Assembly (NCBI RefSeq): GCF_039621805.1
Contig: NZ_CP155074.1
Coordinates: forward strand, 1,426,001 to 1,490,000
DNA length: 64,000 nucleotides
Source: Paraburkholderia sp. PREW-6R
GTDB taxonomy: Bacteria; Pseudomonadota; Gammaproteobacteria; Burkholderiales; Burkholderiaceae
Reading direction: 5' to 3'
The position numbers and the translations under genes were made by a program. Below, piece after piece: positions 24,588 to 32,308 of this stretch. How positions within the stretch are numbered: position 1 is the stretch's first letter; each line of letters starts with the position of its first letter. The notes below the pieces were generated by a model. It had not been told where the DNA came from and did no database searches. It saw only the letters and a list, made by a program, of their open reading frames with translations.

Positions 24588-25508
24588 ATGAGTTCATCGA
24601 GCGACATCGAAAAACTTTTCGATCACTTTGGCGGTGACGCCAGCGCGTACCAGGAGATCGGCCGCGAGAACGAAGCGCGTTCCGCGCGCACGCGTTGGCC
24701 GCTGCTGGTCACGCTTGATCTGACCCAGCCTGAGATTCCCGCAATCGGACAACGGCGCGAAGCCCGCCGTGAGCCGGTCACGGAAGCGCCCGTCGCCGTC
24801 GACCGTCAGGACACCACCTCGAAAGACGCCGCCTCGGTAACGCGCGCGAAGGCGCCGCTTTTCACCCGCTCACATCGACGGGATATTCCACCGGTCGCGG
24901 TGCCGGTCGCGAGGCCCGCCGAGATACAAGGTGCATCGCGATTCGGCAAGGTCGACATGGACGAGGCCGATGCCCCGGTGAAACTCGCGCAGCCTGCCCA
25001 GGCGGCGCATGCGCCCGTTAGTACACCCGTGCATGCGCCCATTAATGCGCCTGCTTTTACGCCTGCTTTTACGCCTGCTCATACGCCTGCTCATACGCCT
25101 GCTCATACGCCTGCTCATACGCCGGCTTATGCGCCGGCTTATGCGCCTGTTGGTGCGCCCGTCTATGCATCGGTCAATGCGCCGTCTCGCGACACCGCGG
25201 CAGCGCCCCGCGCCACCCCGGCATGGGCGCAAGCCGCCACGCCGTCCCACTCGCGCGTCACCGCACCTGCTGCACCTGCCACACCCGCACACTCACTCGC
25301 ACTTCAGCCGGCTTCGATCCTCGGCAAGCTGTTCGCGAACACGGCCGAAGCCGCGCCCGCGCCGGCCGCTCCGAAAAGCGGCGAATCCGCGCCACTGCGG
25401 TCGGTTTTCGACCGGCTGCGCGGCGTCCCCGCTCAACCGGCCGCCACGGCCGCCGCCGCGCCCGCTCCATCTCACTCGTGGCTCGTCGACGGCCCGCATC
25501 GCTCATGA
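24588..25508 (+). CDS. bcsP: Cellulose biosynthesis protein BcsP (BcsR-like N-terminus, Pro/Ala-rich body)
   Basis: A 306-residue protein. Residues 1-50 (SSDIEKLFDHFGG, then ARTRWPLLVTLDL) resemble the small enteric protein BcsR, which has a similar KRWPLL core and works with BcsQ to stabilise the synthase. The remainder is low complexity, with eight 12-base tandem repeats encoding TPAH-type tetrapeptides, and a short C-terminal segment LRSVFDRLRGVP. It ends in a 4-base ATGA overlap with bcsQ. The ATG at 24588 begins the family N-terminus; an in-frame ATG at 24501 is less likely. By analogy it is a cytosolic partner that positions the cellulose machine. Confidence 0.85.
   Translation: MSSSSDIEKLFDHFGGDASAYQEIGRENEARSARTRWPLLVTLDLTQPEIPAIGQRREARREPVTEAPVAVDRQDTTSKDAASVTRAKAPLFTRSHRRDIPPVAVPVARPAEIQGASRFGKVDMDEADAPVKLAQPAQAAHAPVSTPVHAPINAPAFTPAFTPAHTPAHTPAHTPAHTPAYAPAYAPVGAPVYASVNAPSRDTAAAPRATPAWAQAATPSHSRVTAPAAPATPAHSLALQPASILGKLFANTAEAAPAPAAPKSGESAPLRSVFDRLRGVPAQPAATAAAAPAPSHSWLVDGPHRS
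25047..25142 (+). repeat. Eight 12-bp tandem repeats inside bcsP
   Basis: Units of ACGCCTGCTCAT type run from 25047 to 25142: two ending TTTT, four ending CTCAT and two ending GCTTAT. They encode TPAF, TPAH or APAY tetrapeptides. The unit length is a multiple of three, so copy-number change would keep the frame. It is not a CRISPR array, because there are no spacers. Confidence 0.92.
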
Positions 25509-26293
25509 AAGTCATCGCCGTGGTGTCTGCCAAAGGCGGCGTCGGCAAGACCACGCTGGCCGCCAACCTCGCGTCCGTGCTGGCTGCCGGCGGCCGGCGC
25601 GTGATCGCTCTCGACCTGGACCCGCAGAACGCGCTGCGTCTGCATTTCGGCGTGCCGCTGGATAGCGTCGACGGCCTGTCGCGCGCCACGCTGACCGGCG
25701 ACCCCTGGCAAACCGTGATGTTCGACGGCGTGGACGGCGTGACCGTGTTGCCCTACGGCGCCGTGCTCGAAGACGACCGCCGCCGCTTCGAAGCGTATAT
25801 CGACCAGGACCCGCGCTGGCTCGCGCAATCGCTGCAGAACCTGCGGCTCGACCCGTCGGACATCGTCGTGATCGACACGCCGCCGGGTTCGTCCACGTAC
25901 GTGCGCACCGCACTGACGGCGGCCACTTTCGCGCTGAACGTCGTGCTCGCCGACGCCGCCTCTTACGCGGCCATTCCGCAAATGGAGCGGCTGATCGCCA
26001 CTTACGCCGCGCCGCGTCCCGAGTTCGGCGGCGAAGGCTACGTGATCAACCAGATCGACCAGTCGCGCCAACTCACGAAAGACGTGCTCAAGGTGCTGCG
26101 CCAGATGCTCGGCGGCAGGATGTTCCCGGGCGTCATCCATCTCGATGAAGGCGTGAGCGAAGCGCTTGCGTGCGACACCACGCTGATTCACTACGATCCG
26201 CTCAGCCAGGCCGCCAGCGATTTCCGCGTATGCGGCGACTGGCTGATGGCGGCGATCGACGCACTCACCGTTTCCCCGAGGAACGTGGCATGA
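25505..26293 (+). CDS. bcsQ: Cellulose biosynthesis ATPase BcsQ (ParA/MinD-like)
   Basis: A 262-residue ParA/MinD-superfamily ATPase. The deviant Walker A is SAKGGVGKTTLAANL, with signature Lys10 and P-loop Lys15. Switch regions follow in LDLDPQNALRLHFG and VVIDTPPGSSTYVRTAL. In Escherichia coli BcsQ is essential for cellulose synthesis and localises the complex to the pole. Its start overlaps the bcsP stop, and its stop overlaps the bcsA start (both ATGA), so the three genes are translationally coupled. Confidence 0.93.
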   Translation: MKVIAVVSAKGGVGKTTLAANLASVLAAGGRRVIALDLDPQNALRLHFGVPLDSVDGLSRATLTGDPWQTVMFDGVDGVTVLPYGAVLEDDRRRFEAYIDQDPRWLAQSLQNLRLDPSDIVVIDTPPGSSTYVRTALTAATFALNVVLADAASYAAIPQMERLIATYAAPRPEFGGEGYVINQIDQSRQLTKDVLKVLRQMLGGRMFPGVIHLDEGVSEALACDTTLIHYDPLSQAASDFRVCGDWLMAAIDALTVSPRNVA

Positions 26294-28491
26294 GCACGCA
26301 ATCGCAAGAACTCGACGGCGCGGAGTCGTCGCGCCTCGAACGTTTCGTCAACGCGCACTTCTGGAACAGCCGCATCGTCACCGGCATCGTTACGCTGTTC
26401 GCGCTGGTGATGCTGTACTTCGTGTTCACGGTGCCGCTCGCGTTCTACGAGCAACTGCTCTTCGCGACCTGCTGTTTCATCACCGCGTTATGGTTTCGCC
26501 GGCTGCCCGGCCGGTATCCGACGATGGTGATGATCATGCTCTCCATTGTCATGTCGGGCCGCTACATGTTCTGGCGGCTCACGGCCACCACGTACTGGGA
26601 GCATCCGCTCGACGCGGCGTGGGGTCTGCTGCTCGTCTCCGCCGAAGTCTATTCGACCATCGTGCTGCTGCTCGGCTACTTCCAGACCGCATGGCCGCTC
26701 AAGCGCCGGCCCATGCCGCTGCCCGCGTCGCGCGCCGAATGGCCGACCGTCGACGTCTTCATTCCCACGTACAACGAACCGTTGTCGGTCGTGAAGCCGA
26801 CCATTTTCGCGGCGCTCGCGCTCGACTATCCGGCCGAGAAAATCTCGATCCACGTGCTCGACGATGGCCGTCGCCCCGAGTTCAAGGCGTTCTGCGAAGA
26901 AGTCGGCGTCAACTGGACGATCCGCACGCACAACCGCCACGCGAAAGCCGGCAACATCAACGAAGCGCTGAAGATCACGCAGGGCGAATACCTCGCGATC
27001 TTCGACTGCGATCACATTCCGACCCGCTCGTTCCTGCAGATCGGCCTCGGCTGGTTTTTACGCGACAAGCTGCTGTCGATGCTGCAAACGCCTCACCACT
27101 TCTTTTCCGCCGACCCGTTCGAGCGCAATCTCGGCACGTTCCGCAAAGTGCCGAACGAAGGCGAACTGTTTTACGGTCTCGTGCAGGACGGCAACGACCT
27201 GTGGAACGCCACGTTCTTCTGCGGTTCGTGCGCGCTGCTGCGCCGGACCATGGTCGAGGAGATCGGCGGCATCGCGGTGGAAACCGTGACCGAAGACGCG
27301 CACACCGCGCTCAAGCTGCACCGCCTCGGCTACACCACCGCGTATCTGGCGATCCCGCAGGCAGCCGGTCTCGCGACGGAAAGCCTGTCCGGCCACATCG
27401 GCCAGCGCATTCGCTGGGCGCGCGGCATGACGCAGATTTTCCGGATCGACAATCCGCTCACCGGCAAGGGCCTGAAAATCGGCCAGCGGCTGTGTTACCT
27501 GAACGCGATGATGCACTTCTTCTACGGCATCCCGCGTCTCGTGTTTCTCACCGCGCCGCTGTCGTATCTGTTCTTCAACGCGCACGTGATCGAGGCCGCG
27601 GCCAGCACGATTGCGATCTACGCGCTGCCGCACATGATGCACGCGAGCATCACCAACTCGCGGATGCAGCGCTCGTTTCGCCATTCGTTCTGGGCGGAAG
27701 TCTATGAGTCGGTACTGGCGTCGTACATCACCGCGCCGACTCTGCTCGCGCTGATAAACCCGAAGCTCGGCAAGTTCAACGTGACGGCCAAGGGCGGCCA
27801 GATCGAGAAGAACTATTTCGACTGGGCGATCTCGCGGCCGTATCTGTTTTTGCTGTTGCTGAACCTGATCGGCTTCTGCGTGGGCATCGTGCACATCTAT
27901 CTGAACTGGCACGTGCGCAGCATCGTGAACACTACGGTGCTGAATCTCGGCTGGACCGTCTACAACATGCTGATCCTCGGCGCGAGCGTGGCGGCGGCAA
28001 GCGAGCGCCGGCAGATTCGCGCGGTGCACCGCGTGGCGATGAAAATGCCGGTCATGCTGAAGTTCTCGACCGGGCGCACGCTCGCGTGCGAAACCATCGA
28101 CTACTCGGAAGGCGGCGTGGGCGTCGCGCTGCCCGCGAAGATCGAGGTGCCGATGCACGAACGCGTGACCGTGTCGCTCTTTCGCGGCGACGAGGAATAC
28201 GCGTTCCCCGCCACTGTCGGCTTTACCGCGCCGGGTCGCGTGGGTCTGCGTTTCTCGGCGATGACCCGCGAACAGGAGTACGAGTTCGTCAAGACCACGT
28301 TTGCCCGCGCCGACGCCTGGACCGGCTGGGCTGAAGGCCGTCAGCAGGACACGCCGCTGCGCGGACTGTCGCACGTGTTGACGGTCGGCGCGCGCGGCAT
28401 TGTCGGGTTGTTCGAGCATCTGTACGCCGACATTCGCACTTCTCTGCAAAGCCGTCCTGTGGACGTCAAGACGTTAAAAACCAAAGACTGA
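26290..28491 (+). CDS. bcsA: Cellulose synthase catalytic subunit (UDP-forming) with PilZ domain
   Basis: A 733-residue inner-membrane GT2 enzyme that polymerises UDP-glucose into beta-1,4-glucan and threads it across the membrane. It has N-terminal membrane helices and a catalytic domain with DDG (191-193), DCD (239-241), TED (334-336, catalytic base) and QRIRW (372-376). More membrane helices at about 400-570 precede a C-terminal PilZ domain with RRQIR (573-577) and DYSEGG (604-609), the c-di-GMP-binding motifs. All key residues are intact, so c-di-GMP activation is expected. The GGDEF-EAL gene upstream of the operon could supply that signal. Confidence 0.97.
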   Translation: MSTQSQELDGAESSRLERFVNAHFWNSRIVTGIVTLFALVMLYFVFTVPLAFYEQLLFATCCFITALWFRRLPGRYPTMVMIMLSIVMSGRYMFWRLTATTYWEHPLDAAWGLLLVSAEVYSTIVLLLGYFQTAWPLKRRPMPLPASRAEWPTVDVFIPTYNEPLSVVKPTIFAALALDYPAEKISIHVLDDGRRPEFKAFCEEVGVNWTIRTHNRHAKAGNINEALKITQGEYLAIFDCDHIPTRSFLQIGLGWFLRDKLLSMLQTPHHFFSADPFERNLGTFRKVPNEGELFYGLVQDGNDLWNATFFCGSCALLRRTMVEEIGGIAVETVTEDAHTALKLHRLGYTTAYLAIPQAAGLATESLSGHIGQRIRWARGMTQIFRIDNPLTGKGLKIGQRLCYLNAMMHFFYGIPRLVFLTAPLSYLFFNAHVIEAAASTIAIYALPHMMHASITNSRMQRSFRHSFWAEVYESVLASYITAPTLLALINPKLGKFNVTAKGGQIEKNYFDWAISRPYLFLLLLNLIGFCVGIVHIYLNWHVRSIVNTTVLNLGWTVYNMLILGASVAAASERRQIRAVHRVAMKMPVMLKFSTGRTLACETIDYSEGGVGVALPAKIEVPMHERVTVSLFRGDEEYAFPATVGFTAPGRVGLRFSAMTREQEYEFVKTTFARADAWTGWAEGRQQDTPLRGLSHVLTVGARGIVGLFEHLYADIRTSLQSRPVDVKTLKTKD

Positions 28492-28494
28492 TCA

Positions 28495-31104
28495 ATGGGC
28501 AACAGGATGGCGAAGGGAAACGTTGAACGCTCGTCGGACGAGCGCAAAGGGACCGGATTGCGTGCGCGCCTGTCCGGGCGGTCCGGCTCGCCGCGGCTGA
28601 TGCGCGGTGTGGCCTGCTGGCTTGCGCTGCAAACTGCGCTGGCGACGCCGTTTGCCTCGGCAGCTGCGGCCGCGCAGGCGGACGTCACGGCTTCGGGCGC
28701 CGCCGGCGTCACGACGACGGCCGCGCCGGCCTTATCGGCGACCGCGGCGACCTCGGCGACCCCGCCGAACGCGGCCGCCGGTGGCGCCCCGGCGCGCGTC
28801 GCCACCGGCGTGGGCAACGTGCCCGCGCCGAGCCCCGCCGTGCCGTACGACCCGAACACGATCGCGCAGGCGCAACTCGCCACGCCGACACCCGCGCTTG
28901 CCGCGTCGTCGGTGAAAGCGCTGGGCATCAGAACCCCTACTACCGCCGAACCAGGCACCCTGGTGCCGGGCGGGCGCCGTCAGACGCTCACGTTCGCCGA
29001 CCTCGGCGCGCTGGACCCGCTGCAATTGCGCGGCACCGACGGCCAGAACGGCGTCGCGTTCTCGGTGCGCGGCGACGAAGTGGTGACGGGCGCCATCCTG
29101 CATCTGGTGTACAGCTACTCGCCCGCGCTGCTTTCGAATCTCTCGCAACTGAAAGTGCTGGTGAACGGCGAGGTGGCGGCGACGCTTCCCGTGCCGCACG
29201 AACAGGCCGGCATCCTGGTGGCGCGCGACGTGTCGATCGATCCGCGCTTCATCACCGAATTCAATCACCTGAACGTGCAGCTGATCGGCCATTACACGAC
29301 AAGCTGCGAAGACCCGGCGAACTCCGCGCTGTGGGCCACGGTCAGCAACGCGAGTTCGCTCGATCTGACCTACGCGTCGCTCGCGAGCAAACCGGATCTG
29401 GCCGCGCTGCCGCAACCGTTCTTCGACCGCCGCGACGTGCGGCGTCTGGAACTGCCGTTCGTGTTCCCGCAGAAGCCCGGTCCCGGCACGCTGGAAGCCG
29501 GCGGTATCGTCGCTTCGTGGTTCGGCGCGCTCGCCGGCTATCGCGGCGCGCTGTTCCCCGCGCAGCTGGATAACGCGCCGCTGTCGGGCAACGCCGTGGT
29601 GTTCGCGACCGACGACCAGCGCCCCGCCGGCGTCACGATTCCGGCCATCTCAGGCCCGACCATCGCCGTGGTGGACCGTGAAGCGCCCGCGCGCGGCAAG
29701 CTGCTGCTCGTGCTGGGCCGCACCGAGGCGGAACTGAAGACCGCCGCGAAATCGCTCGGCATCGGGCAGAACACGCTGACCGGTCCGAGCGCGACGATCA
29801 CCCGCCTGAACGAACTCGCGCCGCGCGCGCCGTACGACGCGCCGAACTGGCTGCCGACCAATCGCGCCGTGCGTTTCGGCGAGCTGGCCGATGCGCGCGA
29901 CCTGACCGTCTCCGGTTATGACGCCGACGCTGTCCACGTGAACCTGCGCGTGCCGCCCGATCTGTTCATGTGGCACACCAAAGGCGCGCCCATCGATCTG
30001 CGCTACCGTTACACCGTGCGTCCGAAGACGGACCGCTCGTCGCTCAATATCAGCGTGAACAATGGCTTTGTCGGCGCGATGCCGATTCCGGCGGAGACGG
30101 CTTCCGTGTTCGAACTGAGCCATTACTTCGCGCACGTATTGCCGGACAAAACCGCCGAAGCGAGCCGCATGGTCTACATTCCGCCGCTGCTGCTCACGCC
30201 GCGCACGCAGCTTCGCCTGCACTTCTTCTACGACATTCCGAACACCGGCGAATGCCACGGGCGTCTGCTGCAGAACGTAGTGGGCGCAATCGATCCGAAT
30301 TCGACGATCGACCTCTCGTCGTTCCCGCACTACATGGCGCTGCCCGATCTGGCGGCGTTCGCCAACAGCGGCTTTCCGTTCACGCGCATGGCGGACCTCT
30401 CCGAGACCGCCGTGATCCTGCCGAACGACGCCGATTCGAGTGACTACAGCCTGTATCTGCTGACCATGGGCCGCATGGGCGCGTCCACGGGTTATCCGGC
30501 GACCGGCGTGACCGTCGGCACTGCCGACGACGCCGACAGGTACGCCAGCAAGGACCTGCTGATTCTCGGCGCGCCGGGCAAGCAGCCGTTGCTGCAACGC
30601 TGGTCCGCGTCCATGCCGTTTTCGAGCGACGGCGACTCCCGCACGTTCCAGGTGTCGGACATCGTGTTCAAGCTCGAAGACTGGTGGCACGGCGAACGCG
30701 GTGTCGAACGCACGCCCGCGCGGGCGGACCTGACGCTCGTGAGTTCGAACGGCGACGCGCTGCTGACCGGCTTCGAATCGCCGTTGCAGAAGAACCGCAG
30801 CGCGGTGGCGCTGGTGAGCGCGGCCGGCCAGTCCGACGCGGACCTTTCCGCCGCTTTGCTCGACGCCGACGTGCTGCCGCAGATTCAAGGCGCGATGGCG
30901 GTGATTCACGGCCGCACCGTCACCATCACGTCGAACGGCGAAGCGTATTACGTCGGCCATCTGTCGCCGCAAGAGTATCTGCGCTGGGCGCTGTCGTCGC
31001 ATCCGCTGCTGCTGATGCTGGGCGGCGTGCTCGCGGCGCTGATCATCGCGGGCCTGTTCTACCGGACGCTGCGCTCGATTGCCGCGCGTCGCCTGAGGGA
31101 CTAA
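28495..31104 (+). CDS. bcsB: Cellulose synthase periplasmic regulatory subunit
   Basis: An 869-residue protein that pairs with BcsA. It has an N-terminal signal-type segment (LMRGVACWLALQTALATPFA), a Pro/Ala/Thr-rich stretch, and then the BcsB carbohydrate-binding and flavodoxin-like domains (TFADLGALDPLQLRGTDG, DARDLTVSGYDADAV, HFFYDIPNTGECHGRL). A single C-terminal membrane anchor (about 838-858, MLGGVLAALIIAGLFY) must contact BcsA. It is longer than the E. coli protein, mainly because of the N-terminal Ala/Thr/Pro stretch. The ATG at 28495 follows bcsA by 3 bases; ATG 28507 is an alternative. Confidence 0.95.
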   Translation: MGNRMAKGNVERSSDERKGTGLRARLSGRSGSPRLMRGVACWLALQTALATPFASAAAAAQADVTASGAAGVTTTAAPALSATAATSATPPNAAAGGAPARVATGVGNVPAPSPAVPYDPNTIAQAQLATPTPALAASSVKALGIRTPTTAEPGTLVPGGRRQTLTFADLGALDPLQLRGTDGQNGVAFSVRGDEVVTGAILHLVYSYSPALLSNLSQLKVLVNGEVAATLPVPHEQAGILVARDVSIDPRFITEFNHLNVQLIGHYTTSCEDPANSALWATVSNASSLDLTYASLASKPDLAALPQPFFDRRDVRRLELPFVFPQKPGPGTLEAGGIVASWFGALAGYRGALFPAQLDNAPLSGNAVVFATDDQRPAGVTIPAISGPTIAVVDREAPARGKLLLVLGRTEAELKTAAKSLGIGQNTLTGPSATITRLNELAPRAPYDAPNWLPTNRAVRFGELADARDLTVSGYDADAVHVNLRVPPDLFMWHTKGAPIDLRYRYTVRPKTDRSSLNISVNNGFVGAMPIPAETASVFELSHYFAHVLPDKTAEASRMVYIPPLLLTPRTQLRLHFFYDIPNTGECHGRLLQNVVGAIDPNSTIDLSSFPHYMALPDLAAFANSGFPFTRMADLSETAVILPNDADSSDYSLYLLTMGRMGASTGYPATGVTVGTADDADRYASKDLLILGAPGKQPLLQRWSASMPFSSDGDSRTFQVSDIVFKLEDWWHGERGVERTPARADLTLVSSNGDALLTGFESPLQKNRSAVALVSAAGQSDADLSAALLDADVLPQIQGAMAVIHGRTVTITSNGEAYYVGHLSPQEYLRWALSSHPLLLMLGGVLAALIIAGLFYRTLRSIAARRLRD

Positions 31105-31114
31105 TAGGATCGAT

Positions 31115-32308
31115 ATGCGGGTTCGAATCAACCGGAACATCACCAGAAAAACAGCCGTGGCGCTGATGCTGGGACTGCTGGCTTCCACGGGTTTCGCAAG
31201 CGTCATGAAAGTCGCGCAGAGTGGCGCCGCAGCCGGCGCATGCGGCGAATGGAGCGGCTATCGCACGTTCGTCGAACGCTTCGTCCAGGCCGACGGCCGC
31301 GTGATCGATTACTCGACGCCGACCCAGCAAACCACGTCCGAAGGCCAGTCGTACGGCCTCTTCTTCGCGCTCGTCGCGAACGATCGCGCCACGTTCGACC
31401 GGCTGCTGAACTGGACCCGCACCAATCTCGCGGGCAACCAGTTCGATACGCAAAACCTGCGCTTGCCGTCATGGCAATGGGGCAGAAAGCCGGACGGCTC
31501 GTTTGGCGTGCTCGACCCGAACTCCGCGTCCGACTCCGATCTGTGGATTGCCTACGACCTGCTGCAGGCGGGCCGTCTGTGGCACGAAGCCAGTTATACG
31601 CAACTCGGCGAGGCGCTCGCCGCGCAGATCGCACGCCAGGAAACGACTACGCTGCCAGGCGTGGGCCCGATGCTGCTGCCCGGACCGCAAGGCTTCAGGG
31701 AAGGCAGCGTCACGCGGCTGAACCCGAGCTATCTGCCGCTGCCGGTGCTGCGCTCGCTCGCGCACGAAGCGCCGGGCGGACCGTGGGCGAAGCTTGCCGA
31801 CAGCGCGTACAGGCTGATCAAAACCACCGCGCCGCAAGGTTTCTCGCCTGACTGGGCCGCATTCCAGAACGGCCAGTTCGTGGTCGATCCGAAGAACGGC
31901 GACGTGGGCAGTTACGACGCCATTCGCGTGTATCTGTGGGCCGGCCTGACGTCGGCCGCCGATCCGCTCGCCAGACCGTGGCTCGCGTCGCTCGGCGGCA
32001 TGCGCGCGAGGGTCGCGCAGACCGGCGTTCCGCCCGAGAAAGTCTCCTCCACGTCGGGCTCGGCAAGCGGCGAGGGTCCGTTGAGCTACTGGGGCGCGCT
32101 CGCGCCGTACTTCAAGTCGCTCGGCGACGAACACGGCCTCGGTCTCGCGCGCACGCATCTCGCCGCGCTCGACGCCAATGTGCCGGGCCGCGAACCGGTT
32201 TATTACGATCGTGTGCTGGGCCTGTTCGGCACGGGTTTCATCGACGGCCGCTATCGTTTCGACGAAGCAGGCCGCCTCGTGCCGAGCTGGAGGAATGCAT
32301 GCGACTGA
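31115..32308 (+). CDS. bcsZ: Cellulose-operon endo-1,4-beta-glucanase (GH8)
   Basis: A 397-residue glycoside hydrolase family 8 enzyme with an N-terminal export segment (about 12-40). The general acid Glu76 is in TTSEGQSYGLFFAL, matching E. coli BcsZ Glu55. The later GDVGSYDAIRVYLWAGL carries the base-side Asp. It cleaves glucan in the periplasm and is needed for proper cellulose output, perhaps by releasing tangled chains. It starts 10 bases after bcsB and overlaps bcsC by 10 bases. Confidence 0.95.
   Translation: MRVRINRNITRKTAVALMLGLLASTGFASVMKVAQSGAAAGACGEWSGYRTFVERFVQADGRVIDYSTPTQQTTSEGQSYGLFFALVANDRATFDRLLNWTRTNLAGNQFDTQNLRLPSWQWGRKPDGSFGVLDPNSASDSDLWIAYDLLQAGRLWHEASYTQLGEALAAQIARQETTTLPGVGPMLLPGPQGFREGSVTRLNPSYLPLPVLRSLAHEAPGGPWAKLADSAYRLIKTTAPQGFSPDWAAFQNGQFVVDPKNGDVGSYDAIRVYLWAGLTSAADPLARPWLASLGGMRARVAQTGVPPEKVSSTSGSASGEGPLSYWGALAPYFKSLGDEHGLGLARTHLAALDANVPGREPVYYDRVLGLFGTGFIDGRYRFDEAGRLVPSWRNACD

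Noticed and set aside
25047..25142. Tandem repeats considered as a CRISPR array
   Set aside because: The units are 12 bases, adjacent and without spacers, and encode in-frame tetrapeptides in bcsP.
27058..28449. A 463-residue frame antisense to bcsA
   Set aside because: No domain; shadow of the PilZ and glycosyltransferase coding region.
29650..31206. A 518-residue frame antisense to bcsB
   Set aside because: No domain; composition typical of antisense shadows.
31936..32298. N-terminal extension of bcsC through bcsZ
   Set aside because: The extension is in a different frame from bcsZ and Arg-rich; the signal peptide and ribosome site place the start at 32299.
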